From NCBI GenBank assembly GCA_018269055.1, contig JAFDVI010000030.1, forward strand, positions 52,962 through 116,961: a DNA stretch of 64,000 nt, in the 5' to 3' direction. A program made the translations under genes and the position numbers. Of this stretch, positions 22,501-30,959 are shown in pieces. This DNA comes from Acidobacteriota bacterium (lineage in GTDB: Bacteria > Acidobacteriota > Blastocatellia > RBC074). Below the pieces are notes generated by a model. It was not told the DNA's origin. It did not search any database and saw nothing but the letters and a program-made list of their open reading frames with translations. Each line of letters opens with the position of its first letter. Positions within the stretch are counted from its first letter, which is position 1.

Positions 22501-22739
22501 TTGGACGCACACCGTTTTACGGTCGTCTGGATTTGCATGCCGATTATCCATTCCACTTCGGCGAACGCTGGAAACTCACGCTGGTTGGCGATTTCTTCAA
22601 CGTCACCAACAACCAGGAAATCCGGTTGTCGAGCCAGTTCCGCGAAAGCACCGCGGGTCAGTTGAATCCGGATTTCGGCAAGCCCACGATTTATCATCCG
22701 CCGTTTAACATGCGGTTGGGTTTGAAACTGGATTTCTAA
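19506..22739 (+). CDS. Oar-type TonB-dependent receptor
   Basis: AAGGAGGTAGTC before the ATG at 19506 sets the start; the longer frame from 19401 is not supported. The 1077-residue product has a signal peptide (ends near AGFAQ), a regulatory-like domain (GGISGRVTDANGAVLVKAKV), a plug (LPLQRNVQSLFYLAPGATDSL, VQVKTGGFEPQFGQSQGGIVN) and a barrel ending in RLGLKLDF. It belongs to a different subgroup from the three minus-strand receptors. A terminator and a TPR-protein gene follow on the same strand. Confidence 0.9.
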   Translation: MGRTSFFIKSLRPVSAFLFVLCLAFAGFAQDIATKGGISGRVTDANGAVLVKAKVTVSGPTGDRVVETNSDGEFEVQNLIPGNYKVKAEVSGFKSISVPNIEVYVGKTSTLKLTLEAGNITEVVEVTAGTATVDTTSTAIGSNLNDQLYENLPLQRNVQSLFYLAPGATDSLGGGRANPSISGGSALDNLYIADGVNITDSAFGGLGVFSRSYGTLGVGINTSYIKEVQVKTGGFEPQFGQSQGGIVNIITKSGTNEYHGTLFGYFQPESFEAERKQPDDQLVNKVGKLLHNEGYDAGFDVGGPVPGLKDKLFFFGSFNPSVQRTIVRGAEGSGLRTIYGDQTHRGFYTKNYAFKLDYNITPSHQVNFSIFGDPTTSNVAPFASLNIDNTTANSKLDYGTRNIAVRYNGSLSSTWTVNASFSQGHNTFDELGFADVHQIIDRTNAARGNYTAVGRGFYEPTDGKTYRATIDTQKQVSFWGTHTASIGYNFQRAFYSGLRERSGAKYIIPATNSDGSLKISALAVGQPTNAAFSLRSAGAVATSTCTLCPVLTVNGQDLRVYLRQDRGEFGTPSFETESKYHSAYAQDTWKINRFITALLGYRWEQERLVGSPGLTGARLNYVFSGNWSPRFGVTVDPFGKGKTKVYYNYGRFHEYIPLDLAERSLSAEKDFTTAVFAPDYTVVNGVRRAVINQFGTVTPVLDSAHMINRAAGGVALSPVVSAQDPTNPILPGTKLGYTNEHLVGFEQQLPGNMVVSVRYIDRKIGRIVEDAAVVSPEGAAFFGQTYFIGNINSKTDAAVNPVSYKFAVGAPVPSQCDPDLVTEVFDFTGKSLGNVCYAALGKNGQPAGDPGADGVPDGFPDPVRNYRAVEIELNKRFSNNWQLLSNWRIAKLEGNFEGHFRNDNGQTDPAISSLFDFTAGEFGLLGDQFAVGPLNTDRRHIVNIYGNYAFGEKTLGKSFRGLNLGAGIHLESGVPLSEYLAHPVYLNAGEVPVGGRGKLGRTPFYGRLDLHADYPFHFGERWKLTLVGDFFNVTNNQEIRLSSQFRESTAGQLNPDFGKPTIYHPPFNMRLGLKLDF

Positions 22740-22764
22740 ACCAATCCAATAAGTTGTAACCCTG

Positions 22765-22797
22765 GAGGGAGAGGAGTTTTCCTCTCCCTCTTTTCTT
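22765..22797 (+). terminator. Rho-independent terminator
   Basis: A perfect 11-bp stem GAGGGAGAGGA/TCCTCTCCCTC (22765-22775 with 22780-22790), loop GTTT, followed by TTTTCTT. Confidence 0.9.
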
Positions 22798-22908
22798 GCT
22801 GCTCTCGTCTTGTTTCACTCTACCAACAGTTGAAATCATTGGTTCAAAGGTGTTTCATTCGGATGCGCTGACCATTCTCAAGCAACTGTTCAATCGGAGG
22901 AAATTTCT

Positions 22909-23922
22909 ATGCTTCAGGCAAAATTGTTCATGCTGCCATTGGCTGCGTTGTCGCTCTGCGCAATCACTTTTGCAACGGCTTCTGCACAACCGGGACGAGA
23001 ATCGCGTACGTTGCCAAACATGGTTTCCATCAGCGGGCAGGTTCGTTTACCTCAAAACACAGAGGCGGCTGAGATGATTTTGGTGACCCTGGAAAGTCGA
23101 AGAGGGGGCATTGTCGCGCAGGTCAGAACGGATCGTACCGGAAAGTTCAAATTCAGCGGCATCGGAACCGGACAATACAAAGTCGTGATTCGCCATCCTG
23201 GATATCAGGAAATTCAACGCGAAATTGATTTGGAAACGGTCACCAGCGAATACGTGCAATTCCAGCTTGTTCCGGAAAAATCCGCCTCCGCGCCAACCGC
23301 GCCTAATTCCTTGCTGGTCAACGCCGCAATTCCCCCGGAAGCGCAAAAAGAATTCGATCAGGGACAAACCGATCTGAAAGACAATAAAACGTTGCAAAAC
23401 GGCATCGCCCACCTGGAAAAGGCAATCAGTTTGTACCCAAAATTCCTGGAAGCCCATTTGCTGCTGGGCACGGCATACATTACCAGTAAACAACTGGATA
23501 AGGCCGAACACGAGTTGCATAAGACGCTTGAAATTGATCCTAAAGTGATCGCAGCATATTTCGCTTTAGGCGATGTGTATCGCCAAAAACAGAAATATCC
23601 CGACGCCGAAAAAGTTTTGCTGGATGGATTGAAGCTGGAACCGAAATCGCCTTTGGGGCATTTCACACTGGGACAGGTGTATTTCGCGAAAGGCGATATT
23701 ACAAAAGCAGGACCCGAAGTCGGCCAGGCGTTGCAATTGAAACCGGATTACGCCGAAGCCTATTTGCTGGCTGGAAATTTATTCCTCAAAGCGCGTAACG
23801 CCAACAGCGCTCTACAAATGTACGAACAATATCTTAGATTGGAACCGAAAGGTGAATATGCGCAACAAGCGCGTGAAATGACGGAAAAGATCAAAAAGGC
23901 GTTGGCTGAAAAGAAGCAATAA
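22909..23922 (+). CDS. Secreted regulatory-like-domain/TPR protein
   Basis: A 337-residue exported protein with a signal peptide (1-26, ends near ATASAQ), a regulatory-like beta-sandwich (about 40-115, ISGQVRLPQNTEAAEMILVTL) and TPR units from about 140 to 325 (HLLLGTAYITSKQLDKAEHEL, AYFALGDVYRQKQKYPDAEK). CGGAGGAAATTTCT precedes the ATG. It follows the receptor at 19506 on the same strand, beyond a terminator, so it may have its own promoter. Confidence 0.8.
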   Translation: MLQAKLFMLPLAALSLCAITFATASAQPGRESRTLPNMVSISGQVRLPQNTEAAEMILVTLESRRGGIVAQVRTDRTGKFKFSGIGTGQYKVVIRHPGYQEIQREIDLETVTSEYVQFQLVPEKSASAPTAPNSLLVNAAIPPEAQKEFDQGQTDLKDNKTLQNGIAHLEKAISLYPKFLEAHLLLGTAYITSKQLDKAEHELHKTLEIDPKVIAAYFALGDVYRQKQKYPDAEKVLLDGLKLEPKSPLGHFTLGQVYFAKGDITKAGPEVGQALQLKPDYAEAYLLAGNLFLKARNANSALQMYEQYLRLEPKGEYAQQAREMTEKIKKALAEKKQ

Positions 23923-24261
23923 CGTCAAAACAGGACTCGGTTCGTGTAACCGCTACAGCTTCCGAGAGGAGTTTTCTTTGGGGAGCAAGGAATGAACGTT
24001 GGGTTATCGAATCGGGTCCTCACCGCCTCAATAACTATCCATCCCTTGCCCCTCATACGTGCAGGAAGCCCAAGGGGCACCTCCAAGCTTCCCACACGAT
24101 CTCAAGAATTTGATTGAGACCGCTCTCAGCGGAGCAACAAAGACATCTTAGATTTTGGATTGAATCACGACCCGCACCTGTTCCCGTATGCCCGTGCACA
24201 TTAAGCCCAGTCACATTTGCTGTCAATAGTTTACCAGCGAATGAGAAAAACCTTCTGCGGG
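23923..24261. other. Intergenic region without gene
   Basis: About 340 bases between convergent genes. No coding frame is convincing. A short inverted repeat GGAAGC/GCTTCC lies at 24064-24092 in a stretch that reads like non-coding or decayed DNA. I cannot identify it. Confidence 0.4.
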
Positions 24262-25128
24262 TCACTGCTGGACCAACTGGCTGAGCATATCCGCGCCGTA
24301 TCGTTCAATCTTCGATTCGGCAAGCCCATAAATCCTGGCCAACTCTTCCTTGGTTTGCGGTCGGACGATGGCCAGATGCTCCAGCGTTTTGTCCTGGCAG
24401 ATCATGTAGGCAGGCACACTTTCCTGAGTAGCCAACTGGCGACGCCAAGCACGCAATCGTTCATAAATTCGCCTTTCTTCCGCAGTCAAAGGGCGAAGCT
24501 CAACCGGCGGCTCCTTTTTCTTCCCGTAAGGCTGGTTGTGATGTGAAGCTGGATCGTTTGGCAGAATTCGCGCATCGTGCAAGGCTTTTTCCAATCGGCC
24601 TGATGATTCCAGCCGCGCGGTGAGTTCCTGAAAAACCTCCAAAGCAATCTGCGCGTCCAGAGCCGCATAATTCAACTGTTCCCTGCTTAAGGGGCGTTTG
24701 CCCCAATTACTGAGCTGGTACGATTTATCCAAACTCACTCCGAACAGATGCTCCGAAACCGATGCCAGACTGAAAGATTTCAACCGCAAAGCCCGCTTCG
24801 CCAATTTGAGAGTGTCCACCAACCCCGCAACGTCAAATCCCGCCCCGCGCAGCACACCATAATCAAATCGTGCGCTGTGAGCCGCCATCATCGCCGCCGG
24901 GTCCTCAATCAACCCGCGAGTTTCTTCCACCCCGGCGGTCAGCGCATCCACGATAATGACTTCTCCGGTAGGCGACGCCAGTTGCAGCAAACTCAGCCGA
25001 TTTTGCCGAACCGAAAAATCCATGAATGTTTCCGTGTCCAGTCCGATGATCGGCTGGTTGGCAAACGCCGCCATCGCCGCTCGTACATCTCCCGGATCAA
25101 TCAGATATTCGTAAGGAAGTGCTCTCAT
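24262..25128 (-). CDS. rnd: Ribonuclease D
   Basis: A 288-residue DEDD-type 3'-5' exoribonuclease that trims tRNA and other RNA 3' ends in the cytoplasm. The exonuclease domain (about 1-175) has Exo I GLDTET (Asp31, Glu33), Exo II in AHSARFDYG and Exo III in YAALDAQIAL. An HRDC domain follows at about 205-285 (RLRAWRRQLATQESVPAYMICQD). The length is short for E. coli RNase D, which has a second HRDC-like domain. The start ATG lacks a clear Shine-Dalgarno. Confidence 0.88.
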   Translation of the reverse strand: MRALPYEYLIDPGDVRAAMAAFANQPIIGLDTETFMDFSVRQNRLSLLQLASPTGEVIIVDALTAGVEETRGLIEDPAAMMAAHSARFDYGVLRGAGFDVAGLVDTLKLAKRALRLKSFSLASVSEHLFGVSLDKSYQLSNWGKRPLSREQLNYAALDAQIALEVFQELTARLESSGRLEKALHDARILPNDPASHHNQPYGKKKEPPVELRPLTAEERRIYERLRAWRRQLATQESVPAYMICQDKTLEHLAIVRPQTKEELARIYGLAESKIERYGADMLSQLVQQ

Positions 25129-25551
25129 TTTTGATGGGTCTTTCGTTCGTTTCCAGCTTTTCGCATCGGATTAGCGGCTCCTCTTTAACTACTCGCATAC
25201 TGACATCCGAAACTCCTGAAAGCAAGATTTAGCGATTGAAAACTCGCCTTGGCCAGATTGCGTTTCTATCTGCACGTTTGACGCTTTTCTTGAACCGGCA
25301 ACGTCCTCCCAACAAAAAACACGTTGTCTTTCAAAGCATCATTTTTCACTTGGATTTTTTGCTCTGATTCCATCCCCAAACCACTCATTTGAGGCCTTCT
25401 GATCGAACCTCGCTGCGCATCGCGCAGTAGTAGCTTTCAGATTTACGGACCGCACAAACGCGAACGCCGCTGCTTGTGCCACTGCTTTCGGCAGTGACGC
25501 CAGAAGCCTGACCAAACGTGATCGAGACGCAACAGAGAAACGGAGGGAACA
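25129..25551. other. Intergenic region between divergent genes
   Basis: About 420 bases between the divergent rnd and secreted HExxH-protein genes. I see no RNA gene, repeat or clear promoter. CGGAGGG at the right end is the ribosome site of the next gene. Confidence 0.45.
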
Positions 25552-26403
25552 ATGACAAATTACGCCTGTACAAACTTTGCTGCTCGCTGTTGTCCGATAC
25601 TGCTGACGCTCTGCTTCATAAACAGTCAACTTTCCGCCAACGACGGAGGCAGTAATCAATCTCGCTATCAACACGGAGTCCGCAATAGCGAGGAACGTCC
25701 GCTCAAACCCAAACAGCTTTCCGCGCTGCTGGAAAGCCTGCGCCAGAAAGTCGGGTTTCAAGAGATGCAATTCGATGAAAATGGTTTTTTGCAACTCGGT
25801 GACCGCAGCAAAATTCTCGGCGGATCGGCTCTCGCGCGTGATCTGTTGGTCGCCGCCGTGGATCGCGCCAAAGCAATTGATTTGGAAGATCACGAATATT
25901 CCCGCAAGGTCGCCTTCGCTCGAATTGCTACGCCAACCGAATATACAAGCCGTGCAACCGGCGCACGCATTGATGTGTTTCCGATTGAAATAGACTTCAG
26001 CGATTTTGCCCACTTGCGCGGCAAACGCGAAGTGCTGGAAGCCTTCGATGTTGGGTTTGTCGTGTTGCACGAACTGGCGCATGCGGCGTTGGGATTGCGC
26101 GACGCGCTGGTCAATGGACGCGAACCGGGCGAATGCGAAGAATACATCAATCTCATCCGCCGCGACCTCGGAGTTCCGGAACGCCTTAGTTATGTCGCCA
26201 AGACCTTTGGAAAACCGGTATTCGCAATGGAAAAACCTCTGCAGCAAGCCGAATTGGTATTCGCCTACACAACCAATTTGAACGGAGCCAAGCCGAAAAT
26301 GCTGAATTTGAACTGGGAGGCTGAACGTGTGGGAGCAGTGATGCGGACTGAGTACACACCACCTACGATCTCGTCGCGATCACAAGCCTCAATTGCGCCG
26401 TAA
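25552..26403 (+). CDS. Secreted protein with HExxH motif, unknown function
   Basis: A 283-residue protein with a likely signal peptide (about 1-28). The centre has VVLHELAHAALGL (His near 173), a zinc-metalloprotease-like HExxH, followed about 19 residues later by GECEEYINLIR, whose Glu could be the third ligand. I do not recognise the family. CGGAGGGAACA precedes the ATG. The neighbour at 26414 converges on it. It could be a metallopeptidase or a protein that lost catalysis. Confidence 0.65.
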   Translation: MTNYACTNFAARCCPILLTLCFINSQLSANDGGSNQSRYQHGVRNSEERPLKPKQLSALLESLRQKVGFQEMQFDENGFLQLGDRSKILGGSALARDLLVAAVDRAKAIDLEDHEYSRKVAFARIATPTEYTSRATGARIDVFPIEIDFSDFAHLRGKREVLEAFDVGFVVLHELAHAALGLRDALVNGREPGECEEYINLIRRDLGVPERLSYVAKTFGKPVFAMEKPLQQAELVFAYTTNLNGAKPKMLNLNWEAERVGAVMRTEYTPPTISSRSQASIAP

Positions 26404-26413
26404 TACGCTTCGC

Positions 26414-27370
26414 CTATTTTTTGCGCGCATACAGCCGCATCACATCGCCGAGGTTCAGCCTGATTGTCCGGTCATCAACCCCTATCTTCCTGCTGGTGGC
26501 CGACAACAGGCGAGCCGTCGGCTGATGATAACGGCCAATTCGACTGATAAACAGGCGCAGGCTCATCAATTTGCCGACGCGCCGAAGCTCGATAATTTCA
26601 AAGCCTGTTTCTTCACACAATCGCGTTATGGTTTGTGGAGTGAAGAAGAACAGGTGATCGGGAATGAATTGCCGCCAACGCTCTCCCAATAATCGAAACC
26701 ATAGATTGGCGATATTGGGAGTTTCGACGACCAGCCAGCCACCCGGTTTAAGAATGCGAGCTAGCTCCATTAGTTCGGCACGCGGGCCGGGGAAATGCTC
26801 TATCACGTGATAAAGCGCCGCGACGTCAAAACTCGCATCGGCGAACTTTGCATCGGCCAACGCGCCGTTGAAACAGTGCAATCCGCGCTCGCGTGCAATT
26901 CGGCTGCTGGCGGCATCGGCTTCGACGCCGAACACTTCAAACGAATCACATGCTGCCGCCAACATTTCTCCTGTGGAACAGCCGATTTCCAATAACCTTC
27001 CCTGAGAAACAAATCGCCTCAAATCGTCCAATCGCTCTTGCGCCATCAATTCGCGCCACGGCTGTTCTCCTTGTTCAACGTGCGCTTCAACCAATGCCAA
27101 CTCGCGAGCGCGCCCGGCCAAACGTTCCATTTCTGCTGCCACTTGTTCACTGGCTGAGCCTGCCGTTTCTTCTGAGAAAACTTGAGGCTGGTTCGCTGAT
27201 GCGCCTATGTCAGTTCGATTCGCAATCTTGACAAAGTACAACCCGCAGCTTCGGCAACGCAGCAACGGACCATCCAAGCGCTCCGTCGCCAGCACCAAGT
27301 CAGATTCCTTTGCGCCGCATAAGTCACAAGCCAACGAATTGAGATTTGAAATTTGAGGTTTAGGATTCAA
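26414..27370 (-). CDS. Class I SAM-dependent methyltransferase with N-terminal zinc ribbon
   Basis: The 318-residue protein begins with a four-Cys zinc ribbon (CDLCG...CRSCG, about 15-42). A Rossmann methyltransferase fold follows with motif I LLEIGCSTGEML, then HVIEHF and LKPGGWLVVETPN. Such proteins often modify sugars or surface polysaccharide precursors. The start is a TTG only five bases after the stop of the upstream glycosyltransferase, so translation is probably coupled. A second TTG at codon 13 is possible because the first codons look like repeat-derived sequence. Confidence 0.8.
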   Translation of the reverse strand: MNPKPQISNLNSLACDLCGAKESDLVLATERLDGPLLRCRSCGLYFVKIANRTDIGASANQPQVFSEETAGSASEQVAAEMERLAGRARELALVEAHVEQGEQPWRELMAQERLDDLRRFVSQGRLLEIGCSTGEMLAAACDSFEVFGVEADAASSRIARERGLHCFNGALADAKFADASFDVAALYHVIEHFPGPRAELMELARILKPGGWLVVETPNIANLWFRLLGERWRQFIPDHLFFFTPQTITRLCEETGFEIIELRRVGKLMSLRLFISRIGRYHQPTARLLSATSRKIGVDDRTIRLNLGDVMRLYARKK

Positions 27371-27375
27371 GTGGC

Positions 27376-28512
27376 TCAGCGCCTCGCCTCGAAGCTTTCC
27401 TGGTAAAGCCGAAGTGTTTTTTCCGCCGCCGCCTGCCAGGTAAATTTTTTGGCTTGCTCAATCCCCAATTCCCGCAATTGCTCTCGCAATTCCTGATCGC
27501 GCGTGATTTGTAGCAATGCCAGTTCAATCGAGGCTTGATTCTGAGGGTCAATCAGCAGCGCCGCTTTGCCCGTCACTTCCGGCAAGCTGGAAACATCACT
27601 GGTTATGACCGGAGTTCCGCAGGCCATTGCCTCCACCGGCGGCAAGCCAAATCCTTCAAACAACGACGGATACACAAACGCCGTCGCCTGGCGATAAAGC
27701 TTCGGCAAATCCTGGTCGCTGACATAGCCGGTCAAAATCACATCTTTCGCCCAACGTTGTCGCCGGATTTCGGCAAAGATTTCTTCCGCCAACCATAATT
27801 TGCGGCCAACAATGACCAGTTGCGGCGAAAAAGATTCGTTTTCGGCTCGTAACTTTGTGTAGGCGCGAATCAGCCGTACCAGATTTTTTCGCGGTTGCAG
27901 GCTTCCCACCGCCAACAAGAAATCTCGGTCAATACCAAATTGTTGTTTGAGTTCAACGGCTTCATTGAACTGCGTTTGCGGTGTGAAATGAGGTTCAACG
28001 CCGTTGTACGTAACGGCGACTTTTTCCGGCGGCAGCTTATAGGTCCGCAACAAATCCTGTCGCGAATACTCCGACACAGTGGCGATTCGCGCAGCTTTCT
28101 GCGCCGTGCGGCGAACCGTCAATTTCAATTGGAGCGAACCCCGCCGGGTGAAGGTCTCCGGCAGATGCTCAAACGCCAGATCGTGAATCGTTGCAACGAC
28201 AGGAATGGGACAAAACGGCGGCGCGGTGTATTGCACGTGAAGCACATCCACCGGGCGATGTCGCAATTCATAGGTCAGGAACACCGGCACGCGGACCAAT
28301 GGCGTCGGTTTCGGCAATAACTGAACTTCAAAATTCGGATGTCGCCGGACAAATGTTTCGCGCCATTCCGCCGCAGCATCCACTTCTGCCAGGTAAATCG
28401 TGTACCGGTTCCGGTCGTCAATTGCAGCCAGCGCCCGAATTAACCCGCGAATGTACGTTTCATTTCCACCTTGCTGTGCGCCGATGGCATGCGCGTCAAT
28501 TCCAATATGCAT
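27376..28512 (-). CDS. Glycosyltransferase family 4 protein
   Basis: A 378-residue GT-B enzyme that transfers a sugar from an activated donor, probably in surface glycan assembly. It has the N-terminal glycine-rich loop GIDAHAIGAQQGGNETYI, the linker VSEYSRQDL, the donor-domain start LLAVGSLQPRKNL, and the family signature SLFEGFGLPPVEAMACGTPV with its EX7E glutamates. Starts with ATG at 28512. Forms a two-gene unit with the methyltransferase downstream. Acceptor unknown. Confidence 0.88.
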   Translation of the reverse strand: MHIGIDAHAIGAQQGGNETYIRGLIRALAAIDDRNRYTIYLAEVDAAAEWRETFVRRHPNFEVQLLPKPTPLVRVPVFLTYELRHRPVDVLHVQYTAPPFCPIPVVATIHDLAFEHLPETFTRRGSLQLKLTVRRTAQKAARIATVSEYSRQDLLRTYKLPPEKVAVTYNGVEPHFTPQTQFNEAVELKQQFGIDRDFLLAVGSLQPRKNLVRLIRAYTKLRAENESFSPQLVIVGRKLWLAEEIFAEIRRQRWAKDVILTGYVSDQDLPKLYRQATAFVYPSLFEGFGLPPVEAMACGTPVITSDVSSLPEVTGKAALLIDPQNQASIELALLQITRDQELREQLRELGIEQAKKFTWQAAAEKTLRLYQESFEARR

Positions 28513-28568
28513 GTGTGATTGGGAAACCAGGGCACATTTTGTTCCCTGCCCTTCTATCCCGATGTCTC

Positions 28569-29276
28569 CTATTTTCGACTGGTCAGTTTATCCAGCGCTG
28601 CCTGAACTGCGTCGTAATGTTCAAACCGGCGCTCGTCGGCTCGAAAGGCAGCCGAATGATAAACTCGTCGTCCATTGACGACTTTCGGGGCGTGTTTCAT
28701 GTGCAGCATCTCATGGTAAAGCACAAATTCAAGCACTAATTCCGGCACTTCGGGGTTATCCAGCAACCGGCTGATGACAATCGTGTCATGAACGTAATCG
28801 TGATGTCCCAAAATCCGTTTGGATTTTCGAGCGCTCCAGGTCAGGGTGACGTGTGGCAATTCGCCGTTGAAATATCGCCGATTCAGTCGGGCAAAAATCT
28901 GATCCAAATTAAATGCGCGTCCGATGGCGCCGCTGACAAATTTTCGACCTCGCTCTTGTTTTGCCAGATCGGATTTTCGCTGAATATCCGGATGGTAAGC
29001 GTATTGCCGGTAAAGGTTTTGGTACTCCGTGCCGATGCGTTTGTTAAACAATTTGCCGACCAGGATGAAGGCCAATGCGCGATGCACCTGGGATGGGGCA
29101 TCCCGTATAATCTCCGACAACCGAACATAAACCCGCTGATTGCGAATGCGAATCGTGTGGTTCAACCCGGCGAATTTATAAAACGCGATATGGATTTCCG
29201 GCAGATCCGTACGCTTCGTGATCTGGCGAAAAGCCTCTGCAAAATGCATCTTCAACAAACTTTCGCCTGCAATCAT
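28569..29276 (-). CDS. SprT-like zinc metalloprotease-domain protein
   Basis: A 235-residue protein whose C-terminal half has the SprT/YgjP-type zinc motif LYHEMLHMKH, with a later HSAAFRADERRFEHY segment completing the site. The N-terminal part (about 1-110) is family-typical but uncharacterised. Proteases of this type act in the cytoplasm, some on DNA-protein crosslinks; that role is not shown here. Two ATG codons (29276, 29249) are possible starts. Confidence 0.72.
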   Translation of the reverse strand: MIAGESLLKMHFAEAFRQITKRTDLPEIHIAFYKFAGLNHTIRIRNQRVYVRLSEIIRDAPSQVHRALAFILVGKLFNKRIGTEYQNLYRQYAYHPDIQRKSDLAKQERGRKFVSGAIGRAFNLDQIFARLNRRYFNGELPHVTLTWSARKSKRILGHHDYVHDTIVISRLLDNPEVPELVLEFVLYHEMLHMKHAPKVVNGRRVYHSAAFRADERRFEHYDAVQAALDKLTSRK

Positions 29277-29486
29277 TACCCGCTACCTCAGAATCATTTG
29301 TTTGCCGCCGAACTTCGGAAAGAAATTGAACCGAATGCCTGAAAGGAATGCTGGGCTTGAAGCCGAACGGCAAACTGACACCGAGCATGCTAGGTACTTC
29401 GCCAAGCTGGCGTCAACCTCTTCTCTGATGGGTTTTGAATCTGTAGGTTTTGGGAATGCAGGCGAGCTTCATGCTATTCTCCGGGC

Positions 29487-30788
29487 ATGCCGAGCAGGAA
29501 ATCCGAATCGAGCCTCTTCCCCGACCTGGAAGCGCCGCCAAAAATGCGCGCCAGGGCTGCGGACGCCTCCGCGCCGCTGGCTGAACGCATGCGCCCGCGC
29601 AGTTTGGAGGAATTCGTCGGGCAGGAACATTTGCTGGCATCGGGCAAACTGCTGCGGCGATTGATCGAGGAGGATCGGCTGACTTCGCTGGTGTTTTGGG
29701 GGCCACCTGGCACAGGCAAAACCACGCTGGCGCAAATCATTGCGCAGCGAACGGCTTCGGACTTCGTTCCTTTTAGCGCCGTCACTTCCGGCATCAAGGA
29801 AATCAAACAGGTGATGAACGAAGCCGCAGAGTTAAAAATAAGGCTGCAACGTCGGACAGTCCTGTTTGTGGATGAAATTCATCGTTTTAACCGCGCACAA
29901 CAGGACGCCTTTTTGCCGTACGTCGAAAACGGAACGATCATTTTGATTGGAGCGACAACCGAAAACCCTTCGTTTGAAATCAACTCGGCGCTGTTGTCGC
30001 GGTTGAAGGTTTTCGTGCTCCACCAACTGACGGATGACGAGGTCGTCAAAATCCTGCAACAAGCCCTGACCGATACGGAACGCGGACTCGGCAAGCTGCA
30101 CGCGGAAATCACAGAAGAACAATTGCAGAAACTGGCCAGCTTCACTGGCGGAGATGCCCGCACGGCGCTGAACACTTTGGAACTGGCGGCGCTGTCGGCA
30201 AAGGCTGACGCCGATAATCAACGGATCATCTCCGACGAAGATTTACAGGAAGCTTTGCAACGCGCTTCGGCGCTATACGACAAAACCGGTGAACAGCATT
30301 ACAACCTGATTTCGGCCTTCATTAAATCCATTCGCAATTCCGACGCCGACGCCACGGTGTACTGGCTGGCGCGAATGATCGAAGGCGGCGAAGACCCGAT
30401 GTATATCGCTCGCCGCATCGTCCATCACGCTTCGGAAGACATCGGGTTGGCGGACCCGCAAGCGTTGCCGATAACGGTTGCTGCCATGCAAGCCACACAT
30501 TTGATCGGATTGCCCGAAGCAAAATACGCGCTGGCCGAAGCGGCGATCTATTTAGCGCGCGCTCCCAAGTCCAACAAAGTCGCGATGGCGTATGAAACCG
30601 CCGCCGAAGACGCTCGCGTCACGCAAGCCGAACCCGTTCCGCTGCATTTGCGCAACGCGCCGACCGGGTTGATGAAAGGCTTGGGTTACGGCAAAGATTA
30701 CAGGTACGCTCACGATTACGAAGACGCGAAAACCGATATGATTTGCTTGCCGGAGAAGTTGAAGGGAAAGACCTATTTTGAAAAGTAG
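29487..30788 (+). CDS. rarA: Replication-associated recombination protein A
   Basis: A 433-residue AAA+ ATPase (RarA/MgsA) that acts on stalled forks with SSB and the clamp loader. It has Walker A GPPGTGKTTLA (about 72-82), Walker B FVDEIHRFNRAQQDAFLP, sensor 1 GATTENPSFEIN, an arginine-finger SR, and the C-terminal tetramerisation region (YDKTGEQHYNLISAFIKS, ARRIVHHASEDIGLADP, LPEKLKGKTYF). Length fits the family. The ATG has no strong Shine-Dalgarno. Confidence 0.95.
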   Translation: MPSRKSESSLFPDLEAPPKMRARAADASAPLAERMRPRSLEEFVGQEHLLASGKLLRRLIEEDRLTSLVFWGPPGTGKTTLAQIIAQRTASDFVPFSAVTSGIKEIKQVMNEAAELKIRLQRRTVLFVDEIHRFNRAQQDAFLPYVENGTIILIGATTENPSFEINSALLSRLKVFVLHQLTDDEVVKILQQALTDTERGLGKLHAEITEEQLQKLASFTGGDARTALNTLELAALSAKADADNQRIISDEDLQEALQRASALYDKTGEQHYNLISAFIKSIRNSDADATVYWLARMIEGGEDPMYIARRIVHHASEDIGLADPQALPITVAAMQATHLIGLPEAKYALAEAAIYLARAPKSNKVAMAYETAAEDARVTQAEPVPLHLRNAPTGLMKGLGYGKDYRYAHDYEDAKTDMICLPEKLKGKTYFEK

Positions 30789-30801
30789 GAGGTAAGTTCG
30801 A

Positions 30802-30953
30802 GTAGATAGAAGACAGTATACAGTAGCGACACTTGGACGGCTGCAGCTCAAAACATTGACGCTCTGAAAGCGTTCCTTAAACCCGTCCTTTCAAACACAA
30901 CTACGGTTATCGCTATAAGCTACTGTCTACTGACTCCTGTCTACTGTCTACTG
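30802..30953. repeat. Imperfect inverted repeat with CTACTGTCTACTG units
   Basis: Left arm 30802-30827 and right arm 30919-30953 are imperfect inverted copies. The right arm contains CTACTGT and CTACTG units repeated head to tail. It fills the rarA-SDR gap. Looks like a dispersed intergenic repeat. Confidence 0.55.
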
Positions 30954-30959
30954 AATGTT

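Noticed and set aside
24001..24240. Possible group II intron or decayed mobile-element fragment
   Set aside because: Some strings resemble intron-flanking sequence, but I could not fold a domain V or find any reverse-transcriptase remnant.
25339..26247. Minus-strand 302-codon frame
   Set aside because: Antisense to the secreted HExxH protein, which has signal peptide, ribosome site and zinc motif.
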